This document shows, piece by piece, positions 1 through 5,965 of a stretch of 5,965 nt of DNA. Source of the DNA: Methylobacter sp. (lineage in GTDB: Bacteria; Pseudomonadota; Gammaproteobacteria; Methylococcales; Methylomonadaceae); assembly GCA_023229605.1 (NCBI GenBank), contig JALNYY010000199.1, forward strand, positions 1 through 5,965, read 5' to 3'. The notes beneath the pieces were generated by a model. The model did no database searches and was not told the DNA's origin. It saw only the letters and a program-made list of their open reading frames with translations. A program made the position numbers and the translations under genes. Each line of letters begins with the position of its first letter. Position 1 is the stretch's first letter.

Positions 1-180
1 GAAAAAATACAAGCGGAAATCGACTATCTGCGCATCGGCCTGGAGAAAACAGCCGGCAGCAGGGAACTGGAAGCCTGGAATTGGTTGATGACCGTCATTG
101 AAAACCGTATCGCCAGGGATGGTGTGTATGCCATAAGCCAGCCGGGAACCGGCGCGGCAAAAACCGGGATCGGCTCATGA
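1..180 (+). CDS. 3' end of a C1-cofactor cluster gene, possibly DUF447 family (partial)
   Basis: An open frame enters from the left edge and ends at TGA 178-180, giving the last 59 residues of a protein. It is mostly helical and charged, with the stretch EKTAGSRELEAWNWL. From memory this resembles the C-terminus of DUF447 (COG2457) proteins, which occur in archaea and in the H4MPT/methanofuran gene clusters of methylotrophic bacteria. Most of the protein, including any flavin-binding-like barrel, is outside the window, so the family call rests on this tail and on the neighbour. The stop overlaps the mfnB start as ATGA (177-180), which suggests an operon with translational coupling. That the frame is coding is well supported; the family name is tentative and the biochemical role of DUF447 is not established. 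Confidence 0.6.
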   Translation, partial: EKIQAEIDYLRIGLEKTAGSRELEAWNWLMTVIENRIARDGVYAISQPGTGAAKTGIGS

Positions 181-1232
181 CCGGAATGCTTGCCAGTGTT
201 AACAGCGTAGCAGAAGCCTTGCAGGCGTTGGCTGCAAACGTCGACATTATTGACCTGAAACAGCCGGCCTTAGGCGCTTTGGGCGCGCTGGAAACCGATG
301 CCGTCAAAAACATTGTTGATGAAATCAATGGTCGCTGCCCGGTCAGCGCAACCATTGGCGACCTGCCCATGCAGCCGGAGATTATTTACCAGGCGGTAAA
401 AATGATGGCTGAAACCGGCGTCGATTATATAAAAATCGGTTTTTTTCCCGGCGGCGACTGGCAGGGAACTATAGAAAAACTGGCTACGTTACCGCGCCGG
501 AGCGGGGAAACGATGAACTTAATCGCCGTATTATTCGCCGACACCCAACCGGATTTTGCCGTCATAGACTCGCTGGATAATGCCGGATTCAAAGGCGTAA
601 TGCTCGACACCATGGACAAAAGCAACGGCTCTTTAACCCGGGTCATGGCAAAAACGGACATAGCGCAATTTGTCAGACTCGCGAAGGACCGGCAGCTGCT
701 CTGCGGGCTGGCCGGTTCGCTCAGGCTCGACGACATCGCCGGCCTGATGCCTTACCAGCCCGACTACCTTGGTTTTAGAGGCGCTCTATGCCTGGAACAC
801 AACAGAACAGCACAGTTGCACACATCGTCAATTATTCGGATAAAACAGACTATGGAATCCCATCAAAATCCGTCCCAGACAGAAAAGCGCATTTTAATTG
901 CCGACGACAGTGAAATAAATCGCTTGATATTGGCCAACATGCTGGAACTGAACGGCTACACCGTAGACGCCGCCGTTAACGGCGCAGAAGCCCTGCAACT
1001 CATAAGTGAAAACCGCTATGAAATGGCGCTTATAGATCTTAACATGCCGGTCATGTCCGGGCTGGAGATGGTAAAAATCCTGAGAAGCAGGCATAACCCG
1101 TTAAAAATTGCCGCCATCAGCACTTTTGCCGAGAGTAATCAAAAAACCGAAGCGCTGGACGCCGGATTTAATTACTGCCTAACCAGACCGGTTGATGAAG
1201 AGCAATTGCTTGCACTGATAAATCTGCGCTAG
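177..1232 (+). CDS. mfnB: (5-formylfuran-3-yl)methyl phosphate synthase (MfnB) fused to a response-regulator receiver domain
   Basis: A 351-residue protein with two domains. Residues 1-~224 match MfnB, a TIM-barrel enzyme that condenses two glyceraldehyde-3-phosphate molecules into the furan precursor of methanofuran. The family motifs are visible: IIDLKQPALGALGA, SATIGDLP, DYIKIGFF, VMLDTMDK, GLAGSL and GFRGALC. By alignment from memory with the Methanocaldococcus jannaschii enzyme, D26, K28, K86, D144 and K148 match its D25, K27, K85, D151 and K155, so this half looks active. A solo MfnB is about 235 residues. Here the frame continues through a short linker into a CheY-like receiver (about 237-351) with acidic pair D243/D244, phospho-acceptor D287 in IDLNMPVMSG and S315. 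The usual conserved Lys is Arg (R337). The start is ATG 177, overlapping the upstream stop, with GGGA at 166-169; M4 is a possible alternative. An internal ATG at 852 could yield a free receiver. The MfnB call is strong; how the receiver acts is unknown. Confidence 0.88.
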   Translation: MTGMLASVNSVAEALQALAANVDIIDLKQPALGALGALETDAVKNIVDEINGRCPVSATIGDLPMQPEIIYQAVKMMAETGVDYIKIGFFPGGDWQGTIEKLATLPRRSGETMNLIAVLFADTQPDFAVIDSLDNAGFKGVMLDTMDKSNGSLTRVMAKTDIAQFVRLAKDRQLLCGLAGSLRLDDIAGLMPYQPDYLGFRGALCLEHNRTAQLHTSSIIRIKQTMESHQNPSQTEKRILIADDSEINRLILANMLELNGYTVDAAVNGAEALQLISENRYEMALIDLNMPVMSGLEMVKILRSRHNPLKIAAISTFAESNQKTEALDAGFNYCLTRPVDEEQLLALINLR

Positions 1233-1557
1233 ATCGGGTTTGTACTCATCCGTTTTCGAGACCGCGAAAAAATTCAGTCGTCATATTTGATATTATGTAT
1301 TATTCAACTAAATAGTCAGAGAAAAAAATGACTATACGCAATCATAAGAGCCGATTTTTAGGATGTTTTGCTTTTATTAGGGCGATTCTTGGAAAAACGA
1401 TTTTTGGTTCATTTCAAAAAACAGAGTGGGGGGTACGTGGATTCTTTCACCGTCTCGTAGCCCGCAACTTTTAATCGATCCCACATTAGATAGCGGTGCT
1501 GTTCGTTTAATCTCTGAACAAACAAATTGAAATTCTTACATTTTTAGGAACCTATCC
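1233..1557. other. AT-rich intergenic gap upstream of acnB
   Basis: These 325 bases lie between the mfnB fusion and acnB and are visibly richer in A/T than the flanking genes. They should contain the acnB promoter and leader, but no -35/-10 pair is convincing. TTTAAT at 1506-1511 and TATTAT at 1291-1296 or 1298-1303 resemble -10 boxes, yet none has a good partner 16-18 bases upstream. A weak A/T-rich hairpin (1253-1258 with 1265-1270) follows the mfnB stop without a downstream T-run, so I do not call a terminator. A 48-codon open frame at 1328-1474 lacks a Shine-Dalgarno and resembles nothing I know. No RNA gene is recognisable. Confidence 0.5.
1546..1549 (+). promoter_or_regulatory. Ribosome-binding site of acnB
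   Basis: AGGA lies 8 bases before ATG 1558. It supports that start, which also matches the N-terminus of E. coli AcnB (MLE-YRKH) exactly in position. Confidence 0.75.
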
Positions 1558-4179
1558 ATGCTAGAACAATACCGTAAACATGCAGCAGAACGTGCCGCCG
1601 AAGGCATAGTCCCCAAGCCGCTTGATGCAGAGCAGGTCGTAGCTTTGGTTGAGCTGATCAAACAGCCGCCCGCAGGAGAACAGGACTTCATTCTCGACCT
1701 GTTGGCTAACCGCGTTCCTGCCGGCGTTGACGAGGCGGCTTATGTTAAGGCGGGATTTTTGGCAGCCGTCGCCAAGGGCGAGGTCAGTTCGCCGATCCTG
1801 GATGCTGCGCGCGCCACCGAGCTGTTGGGCACCATGCTGGGCGGTTATAACATCGCGCCGTTAATCGATTTGCTGGATAACGAAGCCTTGGCCCCGATTG
1901 CAGCCAAGGCGCTGTCTCACACCCTGCTGATCTTCGACGCTTTCCACGACGTGCAGGAAAAAGCCGATGCCGGCAACCCGTTCGCCAAGCAGGTGATCAA
2001 ATCCTGGGCGGAAGCCGAATGGTTCACCAGCAAACCTAAAATGCCCGAAAAACTGACCGTCACCGTGTTCAAGGTGACCGGCGAAACCAATACCGACGAT
2101 CTGTCGCCGGCTCCCGATGCCTGGTCGCGCCCCGACATTCCGTTACATGCCAAAGCCATGCTGAAAATGCCGCGCGAGGGCATTACCCATGCCGAACAGC
2201 AAATAGCCGAGCTCAAGCAAAAAGGCTTCCCGGTCGCTTATGTCGGCGACGTGGTCGGCACCGGCTCTTCGCGCAAATCGGCGACCAATTCGGTGCTGTG
2301 GTTCATGGGCAATGACATCCCGTACATTCCGAACAAGCGCGAAGGCGGGGTTTGCATCGGCGGCAAAATCGCGCCCATTTTCTTTAACACGATGGAAGAT
2401 TCGGGCGCCCTGCCCTTTGAATGCGATGTGACGCAGATGGCTATGGGCGATGTGATCGATATTTATCCGTATGCCGGCGAAGTTAAAAGACACGCCTGCC
2501 CTGAGCCCTTCGGCTCCGCTCAGGAGAGCCCTGTCGAACGGGATAGCAGCGAAGTTATCTGCAAGTTCGAGCTGAAAACCGATGTGATACTGGACGAAGT
2601 GCGCGCAGGTGGCCGTATCCCGTTAATTATCGGCCGGGGTTTGACCGACAGCGCGCGTAAATCTCTGGGATTGGAAGCGTCCACTGTTTTCATTCGTCCG
2701 GTCGATACCGAAGACAGCGGCAAGGGCTATACGCTGGCGCAAAAAATGGTCGGCAAGGCCTGCGGCGTTGCGGGCGTTCGTCCCAATACCTATTGCGAAC
2801 CGCACATGACGACCGTGGGCTCGCAGGACACCACCGGCCCGATGACCCGCGACGAACTGAAAGACCTGGCCTGCCTGGGATTTTCGGCCGACCTGGTGCT
2901 GCAATCGTTCTGCCACACTGCGGCGTATCCGAAACCTATCGATGTGACGATGCAACATACGCTGCCGGATTTCATCATGAATCGCGGCGGCGTGTCGCTC
3001 CGTCCCGGCGACGGCATTATCCATTCCTGGCTGAACCGGATGCTGTTGCCGGATACCGTCGGCACCGGCGGCGACTCGCACACCCGCTTCCCTATCGGCA
3101 TTTCATTCCCGGCCGGTTCAGGATTGGTCGCGTTTGCCGCCGCTACCGGCGTGATGCCGCTGGATATGCCTGAGTCTGTGCTGGTCCGCTTTAAAGGTGA
3201 GATGCAGCCGGGCATTACCCTGCGCGATCTGGTCAATGCGATTCCTTACGTAGCGATACAACGCGGCTTGCTGACCGTTGAAAAACAAGGCAAGAAAAAC
3301 GTGTTTTCAGGCCGCATCCTGGAAATCGAAGGCCTGCCGGATTTAAAAGTGGAACAGGCATTTGAATTGTCCGATGCATCGGCCGAGCGTTCTGCCGGCG
3401 GATGCACGGTGCGTTTAAATGAAGCGCCGATTCGCGAGTACTTGAATTCAAACATCACTCTGCTGAAATGGATGATAGCCGAAGGCTACGGCGATGTGCG
3501 CACCATTGAGCGCCGAATCAAAGCCATGGAAGACTGGCTGGCTAACCCGGTATTGCTTACGCCTGACGCCGATGCGGAATACTTTGAAGTCATCGAAATC
3601 GATATGAGTGAAATCAAGGAACCGTTATTGGCTTGCCCGAACGACCCCGATGACGTGAAAACGCTGTCCACAGTAGCCGGGACTAAAATCGACGAAGTTT
3701 TTTTAGGCTCCTGTATGACCAATATCGGCCATTTCCGTGCCGCCGGCAAATTGCTGGAAAAACACCAAGGCGAATTGCCGACCCGTTTGTGGGTTGCCCC
3801 GCCTACAAAAATGGATCAGACCCAATTAACCGAGGAAGGTTATTACAGCACGTTCGGCAAGGCCGGTGCGCGCACCGAAATGCCGGGCTGTTCGTTATGC
3901 ATGGGCAATCAGGCTCGGGTCGCCGAAAACTCCACCGTGGTTTCCACCTCGACGCGAAACTTCCCGAACCGCCTGGGCAATGGCGCCAATGTGTATTTGT
4001 CGTCGGCCGAGCTGGCGGCGGTGTGCTCGATTCTGGGCAAGATCCCGACTTTTGAGGAATATATGCACTATGCCGACCAGATTAACGAAACAGCCGGTGA
4101 TACCTATCGTTATTTGAACTTTGACCGGATGGACAGTTATCGGCAAAAAGCTGGTGGGGTTGCGCAGGGCAAGGCATAA
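1558..4179 (+). CDS. acnB: Aconitate hydratase B / 2-methylisocitrate dehydratase
   Basis: AcnB isomerises citrate to isocitrate via cis-aconitate in the cytosolic TCA cycle and can hydrate 2-methyl-cis-aconitate in the methylcitrate cycle. The 873 residues align along their whole length with E. coli AcnB (865). In order they show the N-terminal HEAT-like domain (about 1-160), the swivelling domain with ETNTDDLSPAPDAWSRPDIP and the GTGSSRKS active-site loop (234-241), then the catalytic core with QDTTGPMTRDEL (423-434) and GGDSHTRFPIG. The [4Fe-4S] ligands are C719 (GSCMTNIGHFRAAGK), C778 and C781 (GCSLCMGN), matching E. coli C710, C769 and C772. Oddities: about 7 residues found in E. coli after AREGI are absent near 2190, and about 16 extra residues (314-329) are encoded by palindromic repeat-like DNA at 2497-2544. 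These account exactly for the +9 shift of the cluster cysteines. All key residues are intact, so the enzyme is probably functional. The gene appears to be transcribed on its own after a 325-base gap. Confidence 0.97.
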   Translation: MLEQYRKHAAERAAEGIVPKPLDAEQVVALVELIKQPPAGEQDFILDLLANRVPAGVDEAAYVKAGFLAAVAKGEVSSPILDAARATELLGTMLGGYNIAPLIDLLDNEALAPIAAKALSHTLLIFDAFHDVQEKADAGNPFAKQVIKSWAEAEWFTSKPKMPEKLTVTVFKVTGETNTDDLSPAPDAWSRPDIPLHAKAMLKMPREGITHAEQQIAELKQKGFPVAYVGDVVGTGSSRKSATNSVLWFMGNDIPYIPNKREGGVCIGGKIAPIFFNTMEDSGALPFECDVTQMAMGDVIDIYPYAGEVKRHACPEPFGSAQESPVERDSSEVICKFELKTDVILDEVRAGGRIPLIIGRGLTDSARKSLGLEASTVFIRPVDTEDSGKGYTLAQKMVGKACGVAGVRPNTYCEPHMTTVGSQDTTGPMTRDELKDLACLGFSADLVLQSFCHTAAYPKPIDVTMQHTLPDFIMNRGGVSLRPGDGIIHSWLNRMLLPDTVGTGGDSHTRFPIGISFPAGSGLVAFAAATGVMPLDMPESVLVRFKGEMQPGITLRDLVNAIPYVAIQRGLLTVEKQGKKNVFSGRILEIEGLPDLKVEQAFELSDASAERSAGGCTVRLNEAPIREYLNSNITLLKWMIAEGYGDVRTIERRIKAMEDWLANPVLLTPDADAEYFEVIEIDMSEIKEPLLACPNDPDDVKTLSTVAGTKIDEVFLGSCMTNIGHFRAAGKLLEKHQGELPTRLWVAPPTKMDQTQLTEEGYYSTFGKAGARTEMPGCSLCMGNQARVAENSTVVSTSTRNFPNRLGNGANVYLSSAELAAVCSILGKIPTFEEYMHYADQINETAGDTYRYLNFDRMDSYRQKAGGVAQGKA
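2497..2544 (+). repeat. Palindromic repeat-like insert within acnB
   Basis: This in-frame 48-base block encodes CPEPFGSAQESPVERD, which is absent from E. coli AcnB: there GEV-NH is followed by only 8 residues before FELKTDV, here by 24. It contains the inverted repeat CCTGAGC (2500-2506) / GCTCAGG (2518-2524) and the alternative hairpin GAGCC (2503-2507) / GGCTC (2512-2516) around a CTTC loop. The wording CTTCGGCTCCGCTCAGG followed by CTGTCGAACGGG closely resembles a dispersed intergenic palindrome I know from many proteobacterial genomes. The exact borders are uncertain by a few codons, and the origin by insertion is inferred. Confidence 0.6.
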
Positions 4180-4192
4180 AACCACGGCTTTT

Positions 4193-4308
4193 CTCGTTCC
4201 CACGCGCCGTGTCCCGCGCTTCTGCTTGTGAGACGCTTCAGACATTGCGCCCGGCCAGGCCGGGCGCAGCGCGCCTTAACTGCGTTCCACGCGGCGCGCG
4301 GGAACGAG
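4193..4308. repeat. Nested inverted-repeat (REP/MITE-like) element
   Basis: The outer arms, 4193-4211 (CTCGTTCCCACGCGCCGTG) and 4290-4308 (CGCGGCGCGCGGGAACGAG), are complementary at 17 of 19 positions. Between them is a perfect inner palindrome, TGCGCCCGGCC (4246-4256), A4257, GGCCGGGCGCA (4258-4268). The 116-base unit could fold into one long stem capped by a very stable GC hairpin. Its end, CTCGTTCCCACGC, recalls a widespread dispersed repeat of gammaproteobacteria. There is no open frame inside, no clear target-site duplication, and no T-run after the inner hairpin. A Rho-independent terminator for acnB is therefore less likely, although the hairpin may still stall polymerase or protect the mRNA 3' end. 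Confidence 0.7.
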
Positions 4309-4309
4309 G
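4306..4309 (+). promoter_or_regulatory. Probable zapE ribosome-binding site overlapping the inverted repeat
   Basis: GAGG is the only Shine-Dalgarno-like string before ATG 4322, but its spacing of 12 bases is long. Three of its four bases are the terminal bases of the outer repeat arm, so folding of the element could mask it. Confidence 0.4.
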
Positions 4310-4321
4310 TAACACCTGCTT

Positions 4322-5476
4322 ATGCTAAACCAGCCTTTCCACCAGACACCCGCTAAACAATCCGGGAACCTACCAGGCTTATTGGAAAAGCAATACAATA
4401 CCCTGGTAGCGCAAAACCACATCCAACATGAAAAAAACCAACTCACCGCACTAAAACACCTGCAAACCCTGCTCGATAACCTGGTTGCCGCAGTCGGCTA
4501 CGAGCAAAAATCCGCCCTGCATAAACTCTTCTTAACTCGGCCCGGCGCTTACAAAAGCCTCTATTTATTCGGCAACGTAGGCCGCGGCAAGTCCATGCTG
4601 ATGGATTTATTTTTTGACGCCTGCCCCTTCCCCCAAAAAAGGCGGGTGCATTTCCATGCCTTCATGCTTGAAGTCCACGCCTTCATCCACCAATGGCGCA
4701 GGCAAAATAACACCGACGCCATTTCGGCGTTGGCTAAACACATCAGGGAATCGGAGCTGCTGCTTTGCTTTGACGAATTTCATGTCTCAGACATAGCCGA
4801 CGCGATGATTCTTGTGCGGTTGTTCAAACGGTTGTTCGATTTGGGCATCGTGGTCGTGATTACCTCCAATTGCCATCCCAATGAGCTCTATCATGACGGC
4901 TTGCAACGGGAGTTGTTCCTGCCTTTCGTCAGCCTCCTGCAAGAAAAAGCCGACGTCATGGAACTGGTTGCGGACCAGGATTACCGGCTCTGCCATTTAC
5001 ACGCACTGAAGACGACCTATTATTATCCGCTGGATCAACAGGCCGCAAAATTCGTCCGGCAAAGTTATAACGAATTGACCAATTTCGCCCCGCTGAAACC
5101 GGACGTTGTGGAGGTATTAGGCAGGAAAGTGGTTTTATCTGCGGTGCATGGCAATGTCGCGCTCACCTCTTTTGACGAGCTGTGCATGCACGCGTTAGGC
5201 CCTGCCGATTATCTGGAAATAGGCCGCCGGTTTGACATAGTGATACTGGCCGATATTCCCAAACTGACCGTCGAAAAATGCAACGAAGCCAAACGGTTCG
5301 TCACGCTGATTGATGCGCTGTACGAGCATAAAGTGAAACTGATCTGCACCGCCGAAGTGCCTGCCCAGGAACTATACACCGACGGCGAAGGCTCGTTTGA
5401 ATTCGAACGGACGGTGTCGAGATTGATCGATATGCAGTCGGAAAGTTATTTGCATATTGAGCATGCGGACAGCTGA
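4322..5476 (+). CDS. zapE: Cell division protein ZapE (AFG1-like ATPase)
   Basis: A 384-residue P-loop ATPase of the AFG1/LACE1 family, close in length to E. coli ZapE (375). In E. coli, ZapE associates with FtsZ at the constricting septum and acts late in division; eukaryotic relatives are linked to mitochondrial protein quality control. Visible motifs are Walker A GNVGRGKS (84-91, K90), HFHAFM (110-115), Walker B LLCFDEFHVSD with D151/E152, a sensor-like TSN (181-183), and NELYHDGLQRELFLPF with R196 as candidate arginine finger. The conserved C-terminal region contains TSFDELC, AKRFVTLIDALYEHKVKL and FEFERTVSRL-DMQSESYL. No signal peptide or membrane segment is seen, consistent with a cytoplasmic protein. 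The N-terminal ~20 residues are not conserved, but the ATG at 4322 is the first in frame after the repeat element. The gene follows acnB by 142 bases on the same strand and is followed by a hairpin. Confidence 0.93.
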   Translation: MLNQPFHQTPAKQSGNLPGLLEKQYNTLVAQNHIQHEKNQLTALKHLQTLLDNLVAAVGYEQKSALHKLFLTRPGAYKSLYLFGNVGRGKSMLMDLFFDACPFPQKRRVHFHAFMLEVHAFIHQWRRQNNTDAISALAKHIRESELLLCFDEFHVSDIADAMILVRLFKRLFDLGIVVVITSNCHPNELYHDGLQRELFLPFVSLLQEKADVMELVADQDYRLCHLHALKTTYYYPLDQQAAKFVRQSYNELTNFAPLKPDVVEVLGRKVVLSAVHGNVALTSFDELCMHALGPADYLEIGRRFDIVILADIPKLTVEKCNEAKRFVTLIDALYEHKVKLICTAEVPAQELYTDGEGSFEFERTVSRLIDMQSESYLHIEHADS

Positions 5477-5481
5477 TCGCG

Positions 5482-5520
5482 CAGTAAATATCCGCCAGCT
5501 TTGCCGGGGGATATTTACTG
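5482..5520 (+). terminator. Hairpin after zapE, probable terminator
   Basis: CAGTAAATATCC (5482-5493) and GGATATTTACTG (5509-5520) form a perfect 12-bp stem with a 15-base loop, starting 5 bases after the zapE stop. Only three T residues follow directly (TTTACATATA), so intrinsic termination may be modest. Its position argues for an end-of-transcript role. A repeat related to the neighbouring RAYT is an alternative, though the stem is A/T-rich, unlike most REPs. Confidence 0.55.
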
Positions 5521-5647
5521 TTTACATATAAGCACCTCTATTAATGTGTAATTCTTACCGAACAACCTGAACTGTCACGAAAATGCATAATGCACGACCA
5601 GACCCTTTTTGGTGCTTCTTGATACAATTGTTCACAATCCAATTAAC

Positions 5648-5652
5648 AAGGA
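5648..5652 (+). promoter_or_regulatory. Ribosome-binding site of the RAYT gene
   Basis: AAGGA lies 6 bases before ATG 5659 and fixes that start. Confidence 0.7.
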
Positions 5653-5658
5653 ATCACC

Positions 5659-5965
5659 ATGCCGTCCCGACGCGTAGCGACCAAGCTTAATACCGGAACT
5701 TACTACCTCACTCTAACCGTTCAACGTTGGTATTATCTGTTTGACCGCTATAACCGCTGGCAAATATTAGCCGATTCGATCCTTTATTGCCAAGACAACA
5801 AAGGGCTGGAATTGAATGGCTATGTTTTTATGCTGAATCATATCCATCTCATCGTTACTTCGCCGGATGTAGCGGGATTTTTACGGGATTTCAAACGATT
5901 TACTTCCGCTAAATTCAAGGCCAATCTCGAAACTACGGAACCGAGTGTTTTAAATCTGTTTATTG
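5659..5965 (+). CDS. REP-associated tyrosine transposase (RAYT), 5' part, cut by the window edge
   Basis: An open frame of 102 complete codons runs off the right end with no stop. It begins MPSRRVATKLNTGTYYLTLT and contains GYVFMLNHIHLIV, the hallmark of Y1 (IS200/IS605-like) HUH nucleases. H61 and H63 form the metal-binding His-hydrophobic-His pair. It is followed by FLRDFKRFTSAKF, the helix typical of RAYTs (pattern K-x-[FY]-T-S). In this family the catalytic tyrosine lies further C-terminal, so it is outside the window and cannot be checked. RAYTs are usually single-copy domesticated transposases that cleave and mobilise REP palindromes rather than their own gene. A clean ribosome-binding site and an uninterrupted frame suggest an intact gene so far. 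A mobile IS200-type transposase is the alternative, but the N-terminus reads more like a RAYT. Confidence 0.85.
   Translation, partial: MPSRRVATKLNTGTYYLTLTVQRWYYLFDRYNRWQILADSILYCQDNKGLELNGYVFMLNHIHLIVTSPDVAGFLRDFKRFTSAKFKANLETTEPSVLNLFI

Noticed and set aside
1253..1270. Possible terminator after the mfnB fusion (TTTTCG / CGAAAA)
   Set aside because: Six-base A/T-heavy stem with no T-run on the downstream side of either strand.
1328..1474. 48-codon open frame (MTIRNHKSRFLGCF...) in the gap before acnB
   Set aside because: No Shine-Dalgarno, only a run of A before the ATG; no recognisable family; frames of this length arise by chance. Conservation in relatives would be needed to revive it.
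1381..1527. Second overlapping open frame in the same gap, ending LIDPTLDSGAVRLISEQTN
   Set aside because: Its only near-start is a GTG at 1426 without a ribosome-binding site, and nothing in it is recognisable as a gene remnant.
2503..2516. Hairpin in acnB as a transcription attenuator or terminator
   Set aside because: No T-run follows and it lies mid-gene in a translated region; a repeat-derived insert explains it better.
2623..3236. Long antisense open frames opposite acnB (for example 2623-3081 and 2790-3236)
   Set aside because: They lie opposite a strongly conserved aconitase, have no family features, and reflect codon bias of the sense gene.
3895..4245. Antisense open frame spanning the acnB 3' end and part of the inverted repeat
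   Set aside because: Mostly a shadow of acnB; composition is Arg/His-rich and low in recognisable features, with no start signal.
5619..5647. Promoter for the RAYT gene: TTGATA (5619-5624), 17-base spacer, ATTAAC (5642-5647)
   Set aside because: The -10 matches the consensus at only three of six positions, and the implied start would fall after the ribosome-binding site, which is inconsistent.

Overview
The window looks like chromosome of a gammaproteobacterial methylotroph, most likely a Methylococcales-type methanotroph. Two things point there. A (5-formylfuran-3-yl)methyl phosphate synthase (MfnB), an enzyme of archaeal-type C1-cofactor synthesis that in bacteria is largely confined to methylotrophs, sits next to typically gammaproteobacterial genes (AcnB, ZapE). 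The base composition is moderate, and the non-coding DNA carries dispersed palindromic repeats. The genus call is inference from gene content, not from a search. All recognised genes lie on the + strand.

Layout. Positions 1-180 hold the 3' end of a gene, tentatively DUF447 family, which overlaps the next start by ATGA. Positions 177-1232 encode MfnB fused in frame to a response-regulator receiver domain. Positions 1233-1557 are an AT-rich gap that should hold the acnB promoter. Positions 1558-4179 are acnB (aconitase B / 2-methylisocitrate dehydratase), which carries a roughly 16-residue insertion made of palindromic repeat-like DNA. Positions 4180-4321 hold a nested inverted repeat resembling a REP/MITE-type element. 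Positions 4322-5476 are zapE, an AFG1-like ATPase, followed by a hairpin at 5482-5520. From 5659 to the window edge runs the 5' part of a REP-associated tyrosine transposase (RAYT, IS200-like Y1 family).

Function. The first two genes look like the end of a block making the methanofuran/tetrahydromethanopterin-type cofactors of formaldehyde oxidation. acnB serves the TCA and possibly the methylcitrate cycle, and zapE acts in cell division and envelope proteostasis. These three parts are not an obvious pathway unit. What links the right half is repeat biology: a repeat-like insert inside acnB, a large inverted repeat before zapE, and a RAYT gene of the family known to move such palindromes.

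I found no tRNA, rRNA, CRISPR array or complete insertion sequence. The most unusual observations are the MfnB-receiver fusion, the palindromic insert inside the acnB reading frame, and the inverted repeat whose end overlaps the likely zapE ribosome-binding site.
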